From NCBI GenBank assembly GCA_003260025.2, contig QFZU02000024.1, positions 1 to 64,000 on the forward strand: DNA of 64,000 nucleotides, read 5' to 3'. Position 1 is the stretch's first letter. Every line of letters starts with the position of its first letter. Shown here piece by piece: positions 38,291-49,095 of the stretch. The translations under genes were made by a program, and so were the position numbers. The notes under the pieces were generated by a model, which worked only from the letters and a program-made list of their open reading frames with translations, was not told the origin of the DNA and made no database searches. The stretch comes from Microbispora triticiradicis. GTDB taxonomy: Bacteria > Actinomycetota > Actinomycetes > Streptosporangiales > Streptosporangiaceae.

Positions 38291-39848
38291 CGAGGTCGAC
38301 TCCTTCCATGGCGGCCACCATCTCGTGGTCGTGCCAGCCGGCGGCCAGGTCCGCGACGACCCGGCCGTGGAACAGCACGAGCACCCGGTTGCACAGCCGC
38401 AGATCGTCAAGTTCATCGGAGGCGATCACGACGCCGGTGCCGTTCCCGGCGATCTCCTCGACCTTTTCGAGCAGGAACTCCTTCGACCGGACGTCGACCC
38501 CGGCGGTCGGCGTGATCAGCACGAGCAGGCGGGGGTCGTTCGCCAGTGCGCGGGCCATCACCACCTTCTGCTGGTTGCCGCCGGACAGGCCGGAGACCGG
38601 CAGGTCAGGGCCGGGGGTCTTGATCGCCAGATTGGTGATCATCTGGCGGGCCAGCGCGTCCTTGCGGCGGCCGCTGACGAACCCCGCCGACCCGAGCCGC
38701 TCGGGCACGGTCATCGTGGTGTTGTCGGCGATCGACATCAGCGGGACGAGCCCCTGGTGGTGCCGGTCCCTGGGGACGAATCCCACGCCCGCGGCGAGCG
38801 AGTCCGGCACGCTCCCCGGTCGCGGGCGCTCACCGGCCACCTCCATGGTCCCGGCCTGCGGGGCCCGCAGCCCCACGATGGTCTCGGCGAGCTCGGTCTT
38901 CCCGCTGCCGCCCAGACCGGCCAGGCCCACGATCTCCCCCTCGCGGACCCGCAGGTCGACGTCCTTGTAGACGTCGCCGTCGGTCAGGCTTCGGACGTCG
39001 AGAACCACCGGAGCCTCGGCCGCGACCGGCGGGCGCACGGCGTGCTCCCGCAGGCCGGCCGCCTCACCGGTCATCGCCGCGACCAGCTCTCCCTGCGGCA
39101 GGTCCGCCACCGGCGCGGTCAGGATGTGCCGGGCGTCCCGGAACACGGTGACCGTGTCGCAGATCTCGTAGATCTCCTGCAGGTGATGGCTGATGAACAG
39201 GAAGGTCACTCCCTGGTCCCGCATCGCCCGCATCCGGTCGAAGAGCCGCGAGATCGCCGCGCCGTCGAGCTGCGCGGTCGGCTCGTCCAGGATGATGAAC
39301 CGCGCGCCGAACGACAGCGCCCGGGCGATCTCCACGAACTGCCGCTGCTCCACGCCGAGCTCCCCGGCCGGCCGGCGGACGTCGACGTCCACCGACCAGG
39401 CCTCCAGGAGCTCGGCGGCCTTCCGCCACACGCCCTTCCAGCCGACCAGCCCGAACCGGTTGCGATCGTGCCGGTTCAGGTACAGGTTCTCCGCCACGGT
39501 CAGCTCAGGGATGATCGTGGACTTCTGGTAGACGCAGGCGACCCGTTCCCGCCACGCGTCGCGGTCGGACAACCGCGGCGCGGGCGCCCCGGCGAAGCGG
39601 ACCTCGCCCTCGTCCGGCGCCTGCAGGCCGGTGAGGATGGAGACCAGCGTCGACTTGCCCGCACCGTTGCGGCCGACGAGCGCGTGGGTCTCCCCCTGCC
39701 TGATCGTGATGTGGGCGCGGTCCAGCGCCGTCGTCTCGCCGTATCTCTTGGTGATGCGTTCCGCCTCGGCGACGGGCGGGCCGGTGTGGACCGGCTCGCC
39801 GTCGCGGGCGGGCGAAGGGCTCGCGGGCCCTGCCGCGAAATCGCCCAT
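38283..39848 (-). CDS. Sugar ABC transporter ATP-binding protein, double ABC domain (CUT2)
   Basis: A 521-residue RbsA-like protein with two ABC domains. Domain 1 has Walker A GRNGAGKST near residue 62 and Walker B FIILDEPTAQLD, with a signature degenerate to GVEQRQ. Domain 2 has a Walker A variant GLGGSGKTE, signature GLSGGNQQKV, and Walker B replaced by LVLITPTAGVD, the usual degenerate second site. The ATG at 39848 has GAGAGG seven bases upstream, better placed than the ATG two codons earlier. It follows the binding-protein stop by 11 bases. Confidence 0.9.
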   Translation of the reverse strand: MGDFAAGPASPSPARDGEPVHTGPPVAEAERITKRYGETTALDRAHITIRQGETHALVGRNGAGKSTLVSILTGLQAPDEGEVRFAGAPAPRLSDRDAWRERVACVYQKSTIIPELTVAENLYLNRHDRNRFGLVGWKGVWRKAAELLEAWSVDVDVRRPAGELGVEQRQFVEIARALSFGARFIILDEPTAQLDGAAISRLFDRMRAMRDQGVTFLFISHHLQEIYEICDTVTVFRDARHILTAPVADLPQGELVAAMTGEAAGLREHAVRPPVAAEAPVVLDVRSLTDGDVYKDVDLRVREGEIVGLAGLGGSGKTELAETIVGLRAPQAGTMEVAGERPRPGSVPDSLAAGVGFVPRDRHHQGLVPLMSIADNTTMTVPERLGSAGFVSGRRKDALARQMITNLAIKTPGPDLPVSGLSGGNQQKVVMARALANDPRLLVLITPTAGVDVRSKEFLLEKVEEIAGNGTGVVIASDELDDLRLCNRVLVLFHGRVVADLAAGWHDHEMVAAMEGVDLDA

Positions 39849-39859
39849 TGTCATGCCTC

Positions 39860-40948
39860 TCAGCTCAGGTTGTTGCCCCACAGCGACTTGTCGTCGTGCT
39901 TGACGCTGGGGATGTCACCGTACGTACCGCCGTCCGCGGTGACCAGAGGCGCGGAGAGCTGGTCTTCCAGCAGACCGGGCCGCACCTCGATGATGTTGCT
40001 GTCGTGGTCGGTCTTGCCCGGCTGGAAGGTCTTGCCCTCGGCCGCCGCCTGCGCGTACGACAGCGCCCACTTGGCGTAGAGGTCCGCGGGCTGCGAGACG
40101 GTGGCGTCGATGTTCCCGGAGGCGATGTCCTTGAGCTCCTGCGGGATGCCGTCGTTGGAGACGACGAAGACGTGCTTGGGGTCGTCCGGCGGCACCAGGA
40201 TGTTCCGCTGCTTCAGCACCTGCAGCGTGCCCGCGAGAGCGAAGCTCGACTGCATGTAGACGCCCTTGATGTCCGGGTTCGCCGTGAGCCTCGTGGAGAG
40301 CTTCTGCGCGGCCACGGCGCCGTCCCACTTCGTGGCCTCGCCGAAGACCGTGATGCCGGGGTAGTTCTGCTTCATGCAGTCGTTGAACGCCTCGGTGCGG
40401 TCACGGCCGTTGATGGAGGCCAGGTCGCCCTCCAGCATGACCACCTTGCCCTTGCCCTGAAGCTTCTCGCCCAGGAACTTGCAGGCCTTCTCGCCGTACG
40501 CGCGGTTGTCGGCGCGCACGACCATGAACGCGTTCCCCGTGTCGGGGCGCGTGTCCACCAGCACGGCGGGGATCTTCTTCCCCTCCAGCTGCTGCAGCGT
40601 GGGGGCCACCGCGGCGGTGTCCTGCGGCGCCATGACCACGGCCTTGACGCCCTGGCCGATCTGCGTCTGCACGTTCGCGGCCAGCTTGGCCACGTCGTTC
40701 TGGGAGTTGGTGGTCTTGAGGTCGACGCCCAGTTCGCCGGCGAACTTGGGCACGTACTGGATGTAGGAGTTCCAGAAGTCGGTGTCCGACCGCGGGTAGT
40801 CGACGCCGACCACCGTCTTCGCCGCCGTGTCCGTCCCGCCGGAAGCCGCGCTCCCCTCGCCCCCGGAACCGCCGTTCCCCCCGCACGCGGCGGCGAGGAA
40901 ACCCGACATGGCCAGAATCAGCCCGGCCCCGAAGCGTCTGCGTCTCAT
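39860..40948 (-). CDS. Sugar-binding lipoprotein (CUT2), probable fucose importer component
   Basis: A 362-residue type I sugar-binding protein. The lipobox is LAAAC with the Cys at about residue 22, followed by a Gly/Ser linker. The body (KTVVGVDYPRSDTDFWNSYIQYV, QGVKAVVMAPQDTAAVAP, VMLEGDLASINGRDRTEAFNDC, VFVVSNDGIPQEL) is typical of RbsB/ChvE-like proteins. First gene of its operon, whose upstream region carries copy A of the palindrome shared with the fucosidase gene. Substrate inferred as L-fucose or a close relative. Confidence 0.89.
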   Translation of the reverse strand: MRRRRFGAGLILAMSGFLAAACGGNGGSGGEGSAASGGTDTAAKTVVGVDYPRSDTDFWNSYIQYVPKFAGELGVDLKTTNSQNDVAKLAANVQTQIGQGVKAVVMAPQDTAAVAPTLQQLEGKKIPAVLVDTRPDTGNAFMVVRADNRAYGEKACKFLGEKLQGKGKVVMLEGDLASINGRDRTEAFNDCMKQNYPGITVFGEATKWDGAVAAQKLSTRLTANPDIKGVYMQSSFALAGTLQVLKQRNILVPPDDPKHVFVVSNDGIPQELKDIASGNIDATVSQPADLYAKWALSYAQAAAEGKTFQPGKTDHDSNIIEVRPGLLEDQLSAPLVTADGGTYGDIPSVKHDDKSLWGNNLS

Positions 40949-41394
40949 AGTCTCTCCTTCTGCATCGCCACGACGGGCCTGCCGTGACCGACCGCGCCCG
41001 CGGGCTCGATCGGGCCCGCGCCAGGGACGCGCGAGCCTCCGGCGAGGCTGCCCTCGTACGTGCTCATTATTGACAGAACATGGGATGTCTTTCTATGGCC
41101 AAAACCATGTCAGTGTCCAGACCTCCCGGCGTCGGAATCGCCGAAACCCCTGAAATTCGGGGTTAAAGTCCTGCTCTCCGGCCGGAGTGCAACCGGTTCC
41201 GTGGCTTGGCGGGGTGGGGAGGCCGGGCCGAATACATCGCATGTTTGCCACCACCGCCGGAGGGTGCGACGTGACCTTCCGTGAGCCTCGGCGCGCCGCC
41301 GCCCCTTTCCGGCCGTCCCATATCCGGCGCTCCCGGGCCGGCGCGGCACCGGGCCGTGTGGCTGTTCACGACCCCCGCGTACGAAGATTCGGGT
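40949..41394. other. Divergent regulatory region with operator copy A
   Basis: This 446-base region separates the importer operon and the FadR-type regulator and holds no gene I can support. It contains the palindrome at 41075-41091 and both promoters. The stretch 41060-41110 is the least G/C-rich part. Confidence 0.45.
41075..41091. promoter_or_regulatory. FadR-type operator, copy A
   Basis: AGAACATGGGATGTCTT matches the reverse complement of the perfect palindrome at 42370 at 15 of 17 bases. The core ACAT-GGG-ATGT is intact. It lies about 130 bases upstream of the importer operon, between it and the regulator gene. Confidence 0.75.
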
Positions 41395-42108
41395 ATGTCG
41401 TTGACCGAGCAGGCGATCGAACGCATCCGGCAGCTCATCAAGGACGGGACCCTGCCCCCGGGCGCGCGGCTGCCGCCGGAGCAGGATCTGGCCGCCGAGC
41501 TCGGACTGTCCCGCAACCTGCTCAGGGAGGCCGTCCGCTCTCTCGTCACCACCCGCGTGCTGGAGGTGCGCAGGGGCGACGGCACCTTCGTCACGAGCCT
41601 CAAGCCGGAACTGCTGCTGGAGGGCGTCGGCCTCGCCGTGGAGATGATGCGGGGCGACGACCTTCTTGAGATCACCGAGGTGCGGCGGCTGTTCGAACCG
41701 GTGGCCACGGCCCTGGCCGCCACCCGGATCACCGCCGCCCAGCTCGCGGAGGTGGGACGCCACCTCGACGCGATGATCGCCGCCCAGGACGACGTGGAGC
41801 TGCTCAACCACCACGACGACGCCTTCCACCGCGCCGTGTTCGCGGCCACGGGCAATCGATCGCTGTGCGCCCTGCTCGCAGGCATCGCCGGCCGGACGCT
41901 CCGCGCCCGCGTGTGGCGCGGACTGGTGGTGGAGAACGCGGCCGGCCGGACGATCGCCGAGCACGCCGCCATCTACCGGGCGCTCGCGGACGGCGACGCG
42001 CCCCTCGCCCAGGCGGCCGCGCTGCTGCACGTGAACACCACGGAGACCTGGCTCAGGGAGAACCTCGGCCGTCCGGTGCCCGGCCTCGCGGACGAGCCGC
42101 CGGAGTGA
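41395..42108 (+). CDS. FadR/GntR family transcriptional regulator
   Basis: A 237-residue GntR regulator of the FadR/FCD type. The winged helix is near residues 6-68 (ERIRQLIKDGTLPPGARLPPEQDLAAELG, here cited as LPPGARLPPEQDLA, and SRNLLREAVRSL). The helical FCD domain follows (EITEVRRLFEPVATALAA, NHHDDAFHRAVFAATGN, with His/Asp residues that usually bind a metal and an acid ligand). The ATG at 41395 is chosen because homology begins there; the upstream frame is not family-like. Ligands of FCD regulators are often sugar acids or hydroxyacids such as lactate, consistent with the fucose pathway. Confidence 0.9.
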   Translation: MSLTEQAIERIRQLIKDGTLPPGARLPPEQDLAAELGLSRNLLREAVRSLVTTRVLEVRRGDGTFVTSLKPELLLEGVGLAVEMMRGDDLLEITEVRRLFEPVATALAATRITAAQLAEVGRHLDAMIAAQDDVELLNHHDDAFHRAVFAATGNRSLCALLAGIAGRTLRARVWRGLVVENAAGRTIAEHAAIYRALADGDAPLAQAAALLHVNTTETWLRENLGRPVPGLADEPPE

Positions 42109-42142
42109 CCGCACCGGTGGCGAGAGCGCGCCGTGAAACTTA

Positions 42143-42159
42143 CAGACATCCCATGCCTT
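42143..42159. promoter_or_regulatory. FadR-type operator, copy B
   Basis: CAGACATCCCATGCCTT matches the perfect copy at 15 of 17 bases. It is nested in a wider inverted repeat, CTTACA (42139-42144) and TGTAAG (42160-42165). It lies 35 bases past the regulator stop and about 290 bases before the fucosidase start. Confidence 0.7.
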
Positions 42160-42369
42160 TGTAAGGCCGGCCGTCATCCCGGGCCCGGCGCCGTGGCGCG
42201 GACGACGAGAGCGGGCCGGCGCCGGCCGCCAGGGCCCGCGGCATGCGCGAACGTCGCCGAAGGGGTCCGGCCTGACCCCCCTCCGGCAGCGCGGCGGACG
42301 GTGGGACAGGCACCGGTGAGGGGCCGCCGGTCGCGTTGGGTCTGGACAGGCCTCCCGGCCCGTCCTACA

Positions 42370-42386
42370 AAGACATCCCATGTCTT
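42370..42386. promoter_or_regulatory. FadR-type operator, copy C (perfect palindrome)
   Basis: AAGACATCCCATGTCTT has seven-base arms AAGACAT/ATGTCTT around CCC, a perfect palindrome apart from the centre. It lies 58 bases upstream of the fucosidase start, a typical place for repression. Copies A and B share it, so the regulator at 41395 likely binds all three. Confidence 0.8.
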
Positions 42387-42443
42387 AGCAGTAACCCTCG
42401 TGCGCGGCACCCCACAGGACCCCCTCCACCGAAAGGCACGCCC

Positions 42444-44423
42444 ATGTCTTCGCCTTCGTTCCGGATGAGCCGCCGCCAGTTGCTCGCCTCTGCCGCGGTC
42501 GCCACGGCCGCCGGTGTGCTGAAGGCCGGCCCCGCGTGGGCCACCGCCGGCCCGCAGAGCTACAGCGCGAGCTGGTCCTCGGTCGACCAGCACCCGCCGG
42601 CCGCCGAATGGTTCCAGGACGCGAAGTTCGGCATCTACTACCACTGGGGCGTCTTCAGCGTCCCGGCGTACGCCAACGAGTGGTATCCGCGCAACATGTA
42701 CAACAGCGGGTCGAACGAGAATAACCACCACAAGAGCGTCTACGGCGACCCGTCGGCGTGGCCGTACCACAACTTCATCAACGGCGCCCGGGACAAGGCC
42801 GGCAACTGGGTGCAGTTCGCACCGAAGCTGAAGTCGGCCGGCGGCAACTTCGACCCCGACGAGTGGGCGCAGCTCTTCGCGGACGCCGGCGCGAGGTTCG
42901 CCGGGCCGGTGGCCGAGCACCACGACGGCTACTCGATGTGGAACAGCAGGGTGAACGAGTGGAACTCGGTCGCCACCGGCCCCAAGCTCGACCTGCTGCG
43001 CCTGCACGCGGACGCCATCCGGGCCAAGGGCCTGAAGCTGCTGGTGGCCATGCACCACGCCTACAACTTCACCGGCTTCTACCAGTGGGTGCCGTCACAG
43101 TCCAGCACCAGCCTCAAGAAGCTGTACGGCCAGCTCGACAAGACCACCGAATACCAGCTCTGGTACGACAAGCTCAAGGAGATCATCGACGGCTACCAGC
43201 CCGACGTCATCTGGGAGGACTTCAACCTCAGCCAGATACCCGAGTCGTACCGGCTGAACTTCCTGTCGTACTACTACAACCAGGCGGTCGCCTGGAACAA
43301 GGACGTCGTCGCCACCTACAAGGACGGGTACAACACCCGGGGCGAGGTGGTCGACTACGAGCGCGGCGGCCCGGCGGGCATCCAGACCCCCTACTGGCTG
43401 ACCGACGACAGCATCTCCAGCTCCAGCTGGTGCTACACGAACGGCATCGGCTACTACTCGCTGAACGCCATGCTGCACTCGCTGATCGACCGGGTCAGCA
43501 AGAACGGCAACATGCTGCTGAACATCGCGCCCATGGCCGACGGCACCATCCCCTCCGGGCAGCGGTCGATCCTGCTTGGCATCGGCGACTACCTCAAGCG
43601 CTTCGGCGAGTCCATCTACGCCACCCGGGCCTGGGCGGCCTTCGGCGAGGGTCCCACGCAGATGGGCGGCGGCTCCTTCACCACCCCGCGCGCGGGCACC
43701 GCGCAGGACATCCGGTTCACCCGCAGCAAGGACAACACCGTCCTGTACGCCACGGTGCTGGGCTGGCCGGGCGCCACGCTGAACATCGCGACGCTGGGCT
43801 CGAACCGGATCAGCCTGAGCAACCTCGCCTCGGTGCAGCTGCTCGGCTCGTCGGCGGGCCAGTACACCAACCTGCCCAACCGCACCCAGGACGGCTCGGG
43901 CCTGCACATCTCGATGCCCTCGTCCAACGCCCCGTTCACCGCACCCGCGTACGTGGTCAAGCTGACCTTCAACGGCCAGATCCCCTCACTGGGCTCCGGC
44001 GGCACCCCGACCGGCTACGTGCGGATCGCCAACGTGGCCACCGGACTGGTGCTGGACAGCGGCGGCAACGTGGCGTCGGGGTCGAACCTCAAGCAGTGGA
44101 ACTGGGACGGCAGCAACAACCTGCAGTGGCAGCTGGTCGACCTGGGCGGCGGTTGGTACCGCATCGTCAACCGCACCAACGGCATGGTCGTCGACAGCTG
44201 GGGCAACACCGCCAACGGCGCCAACGCCAGGCAGTCGGCCTGGAACGGCGGCAACAACCAGCAGTGGCGCCTCAACGACGTCGGCAACGGCCGCTACCAG
44301 ATCATCAACCGCGGCACCGGGACCTCCCTCGACGGCATGGGCTACACCACCGCCGGCTCCGCCGTCGGCATGTGGACGCCGAACACCAACACCAACAACC
44401 TGTGGACCGTCACCGGGGTATGA
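42444..44423 (+). CDS. Secreted GH29 alpha-L-fucosidase with ricin-type lectin domain
   Basis: A 659-residue secreted enzyme. The N-terminus has a Tat-type signal (MSRRQLLASAAVATAAGV) followed by a processing region near PAWATAG. The GH29 domain opens with WFQDAKFGIYYHWGVFSVPAYANEWYP and contains AEHHDGYSMWNS and the probable nucleophile region VIWEDFN near residue 255. The last 130 residues are a ricin-type beta-trefoil (CBM13) with QW repeats (NLQWQLVD, NQQWRLND). It should release L-fucose from glycans outside the cell. The ATG at 42444 has GAAAGG seven bases upstream. Copies B and C of the operator lie in its leader. Confidence 0.93.
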   Translation: MSSPSFRMSRRQLLASAAVATAAGVLKAGPAWATAGPQSYSASWSSVDQHPPAAEWFQDAKFGIYYHWGVFSVPAYANEWYPRNMYNSGSNENNHHKSVYGDPSAWPYHNFINGARDKAGNWVQFAPKLKSAGGNFDPDEWAQLFADAGARFAGPVAEHHDGYSMWNSRVNEWNSVATGPKLDLLRLHADAIRAKGLKLLVAMHHAYNFTGFYQWVPSQSSTSLKKLYGQLDKTTEYQLWYDKLKEIIDGYQPDVIWEDFNLSQIPESYRLNFLSYYYNQAVAWNKDVVATYKDGYNTRGEVVDYERGGPAGIQTPYWLTDDSISSSSWCYTNGIGYYSLNAMLHSLIDRVSKNGNMLLNIAPMADGTIPSGQRSILLGIGDYLKRFGESIYATRAWAAFGEGPTQMGGGSFTTPRAGTAQDIRFTRSKDNTVLYATVLGWPGATLNIATLGSNRISLSNLASVQLLGSSAGQYTNLPNRTQDGSGLHISMPSSNAPFTAPAYVVKLTFNGQIPSLGSGGTPTGYVRIANVATGLVLDSGGNVASGSNLKQWNWDGSNNLQWQLVDLGGGWYRIVNRTNGMVVDSWGNTANGANARQSAWNGGNNQQWRLNDVGNGRYQIINRGTGTSLDGMGYTTAGSAVGMWTPNTNTNNLWTVTGV

Positions 44424-44430
44424 CCCGCCG

Positions 44431-44459
44431 GGCGGCCCGCCCTCACGGGGCGGGCCGCC
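44431..44459. terminator. Hairpin terminator after the fucosidase gene
   Basis: Perfect 12-base arms GGCGGCCCGCCC and GGGCGGGCCGCC with a five-base loop, starting eight bases past the fucosidase stop. The convergent permease gene ends at 44481, so the hairpin can act in both directions. Confidence 0.8.
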
Positions 44460-44480
44460 GTCCTCGGGGCACGTGCGCGC

Positions 44481-45206
44481 TCACCGGGCGAGACTCTGGC
44501 CGAGGAGCGCGCACGCGGAGACCGCCGCCACGGCGAGGACGGCCCCGCGCACCCGTCCGCCGTCGAGATAGCGCCGCAGCGGCCCCGACGCGGCGTGGCC
44601 GAGCAGGACGAACGGCACCAGAGCCGCCCCCGCGACCAGCGCGCGGGCCGGCAGCCTGCCGAGGAGGCCGAGGATGACGAGCGACTGCGCGGCGCTCAAA
44701 CAGAAGAACGTCGCCAGCGTCGCCCGGATCTCCGGGCCGCGGGCGCTCTGGTAGACGAGGGCGATCGGCGGCCCGCCGATCCCCGTGGCAGTGCCGGTGA
44801 TGCCCGACAGGAACCCGGCCGCGGTCAGCGTCGCGCCGTTGCGGGGCACCGCGACGGCGCGCGCCGTCAGCACCACCGCGGCCAGCACCATGACGCCGAC
44901 CAGCACGCCCAGCGTCGCCGTGCTGACGTAGACGATCACCAGGGCCCCGGCGGCGCTTCCCGGCAGCCTGCCGAGGAGGGCGAAGCCCGCGCCCCGCCAC
45001 TCGGTCCGGCGCCACTCCCGGGCCAGCGTGAACAGCGGCATCGTCATGTTGACGACCTGCACCGCGCCGGGCATCACCGTCGGGTCGAGCAGAGTGATCA
45101 CGGGAGCCGCCACCAGGCCGAGGCCGAACCCCACCCCGCCCTGCACGACCGCCCCGGCGAAGACGGCCACTCCCGCGACCAGCAGCAATGCCGCCTCGTG
45201 ATCCAT
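44481..45206 (-). CDS. TauE/SafE family sulfite exporter-like permease
   Basis: A 241-residue membrane protein of the TauE/SafE (DUF81) family with about eight helices. Two repeated halves have the pattern FAGAVVQGGVGFGLGLVAAPVI near residue 15 and LSGITGTATGIGGPPIALVYQ near 150, both diagnostic. Members are thought to export sulfite or organosulfonates. No sulfur genes are adjacent, so the substrate is open. It is a monocistronic gene facing the fucosidase. Confidence 0.86.
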   Translation of the reverse strand: MDHEAALLLVAGVAVFAGAVVQGGVGFGLGLVAAPVITLLDPTVMPGAVQVVNMTMPLFTLAREWRRTEWRGAGFALLGRLPGSAAGALVIVYVSTATLGVLVGVMVLAAVVLTARAVAVPRNGATLTAAGFLSGITGTATGIGGPPIALVYQSARGPEIRATLATFFCLSAAQSLVILGLLGRLPARALVAGAALVPFVLLGHAASGPLRRYLDGGRVRGAVLAVAAVSACALLGQSLAR

Positions 45207-45318
45207 GGCGGGACCCTAGCGGGGGCTCCCCGCGTCGCGGCAACCGGTTATCCGGCCCGGAAGCCTAGACAATCACCGTCAGTAATCACTATATGTTGCG
45301 AGAGTAATCATAGGGTCC

Positions 45319-45374
45319 GTAGACTCCCTCACAGCGACAGCGCCATAGCGCTTTCTGTAGACCCCTTTGTAGAC
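45319..45374 (+). promoter_or_regulatory. Repeats upstream of the toxin-antitoxin pair
   Basis: GTAGAC occurs at 45319-45324, 45357-45362 and 45369-45374. The last two copies are exactly 12 bases apart, within CTGTAGACCCCTTTGTAGAC. They lie 20-75 bases before the antitoxin ATG, where an autoregulatory ribbon-helix-helix antitoxin would bind. Confidence 0.5.
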
Positions 45375-45393
45375 AGGATCGTAGCCTCGCGGT

Positions 45394-45714
45394 ATGAGCA
45401 GCGAGCAACGCCACACGACGATCCGGGTCAGTGTCGAGATCAGGGACCTGATAGCGCGCCTCTCGGAGCAGGAAGGCAAGAGCATGACCGCATTGGTCGA
45501 GGACGCCGTGAAGGAGCACAGGAAGAAGCTCCGCTGGCAGCGTGTCGCGGCGCAGATGGAGCGGACGCGGAGGGAAGACCCCGAAAGCTGGGCGGAGTAC
45601 GTCGCGGAGCGCGACCTGTGGCTCGGCCCTCCGTCGAATCGCATCGCCCCCGATTGGGAAGGTCTGCTCGATCTGCCCGAAGATCTCCCCGACGGACCTG
45701 AGGAGAGGAATTGA
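45394..45714 (+). CDS. Ribbon-helix-helix antitoxin of a MazEF-type pair
   Basis: A 106-residue protein with an N-terminal ribbon-helix-helix: TIRVSVEIRDLIARLSEQEGKSMTALVEDAV over residues about 9-39 (cited as RVSVEIRDLIARLSEQEGK). The C-terminal part is acidic with DLPEDLPDGPEERN, typical of the toxin-neutralising tail. It is followed with four-base overlap by a MazF-type toxin. It should bind the toxin and repress the shared promoter. Confidence 0.85.
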   Translation: MSSEQRHTTIRVSVEIRDLIARLSEQEGKSMTALVEDAVKEHRKKLRWQRVAAQMERTRREDPESWAEYVAERDLWLGPPSNRIAPDWEGLLDLPEDLPDGPEERN

Positions 45715-46043
45715 GGGCTAGGCAAGGCGATATCTGGTGGGCCAGCCTCGGCGAGCCGATCGGCCGCGAGCAAGGGTACAAGCGGCCCGCCGTCGTCGTC
45801 AGCAACGACATCTTCAACAGGCTTGTGCGAGATCCCGTGCTTGCCGTCCCGTTGACGACGCGGTTCCGCGACTGGGACACGCACATCGAGATGACGCCTG
45901 AGGAGACGGGGCTGCCGAAGACGAGCTGGGCGATGGTCGAACAGATCCGCGCGCTCTCACCCGAACGCTTCGGCACAAGAATCGGAGTGGTCCCGCCCGA
46001 CGTGATGTCGGAGATCACCGACTGGGTCGCCGACATGCTGTAG
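45711..46043 (+). CDS. MazF/PemK family mRNA interferase toxin
   Basis: A 110-residue PemK/MazF-type endoribonuclease. The N-terminal RQGDIWWASLGEPIGREQGYKRPAVVVSND and the later VLAVPLTTR, TSWAMVEQIRALSPERFG are hallmarks, including the conserved Arg in the beta3 region. The start is TTG, fixed by the TTGA overlap with the antitoxin stop and AGGAGAGGAA just before it. A TTG start keeps toxin synthesis low relative to antitoxin. It cuts mRNA at short specific sequences; the site is unknown. Confidence 0.88.
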   Translation: MRARQGDIWWASLGEPIGREQGYKRPAVVVSNDIFNRLVRDPVLAVPLTTRFRDWDTHIEMTPEETGLPKTSWAMVEQIRALSPERFGTRIGVVPPDVMSEITDWVADML

Positions 46044-46047
46044 GACG

Positions 46048-46094
46048 ACGGCGTCGTCCTGGACGGGACTGGATTCCGCCCAGGACGACGCCGT
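46048..46094. terminator. Bidirectional hairpin terminator between mazF and aconitase
   Basis: Fifteen-base perfect arms, ACGGCGTCGTCCTGG and CCAGGACGACGCCGT, flank a 17-base loop. The hairpin begins five bases past the toxin stop and ends 19 bases before the aconitase stop at 46113 on the other strand. Confidence 0.7.
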
Positions 46095-46112
46095 GTCCGG
46101 CAAGGACGTGGT

Positions 46113-48887
<2,775 letters not shown>

Positions 48888-49000
48888 GAAGTTCGCCTCC
48901 CCAGGGTTCCGGGCTTGTTCACAAGTTCGCTATGCATCCTCCCGCACCGAAGGAACACTCCCGACAATTAGGTTGCCCTTACCTGTGCGGCGCGAGGATG

Positions 49001-49042
49001 TCTCGACATCAAGATATCTCTCCGGATATCTCGACATCAAGT
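49001..49042. repeat. Repeated palindromic element upstream of aconitase
   Basis: TCTCGACATCAAG occurs at 49001-49013 and again at 49029-49041. Each copy is near-palindromic (TCTYGAYRTCRAGA). Between them AGATATC and GATATCT form a further inverted repeat. The cluster is 115-155 bases upstream of the aconitase start and 55-95 bases beyond the neighbouring minus-strand gene's stop. It is likely the control site of the aconitase promoter. Confidence 0.55.
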
Positions 49043-49095
49043 TACTTGTGGGTAAGCGCCCGGGTTTCGCGCCTCCGCAGGCCGCCGGCCCGCGC

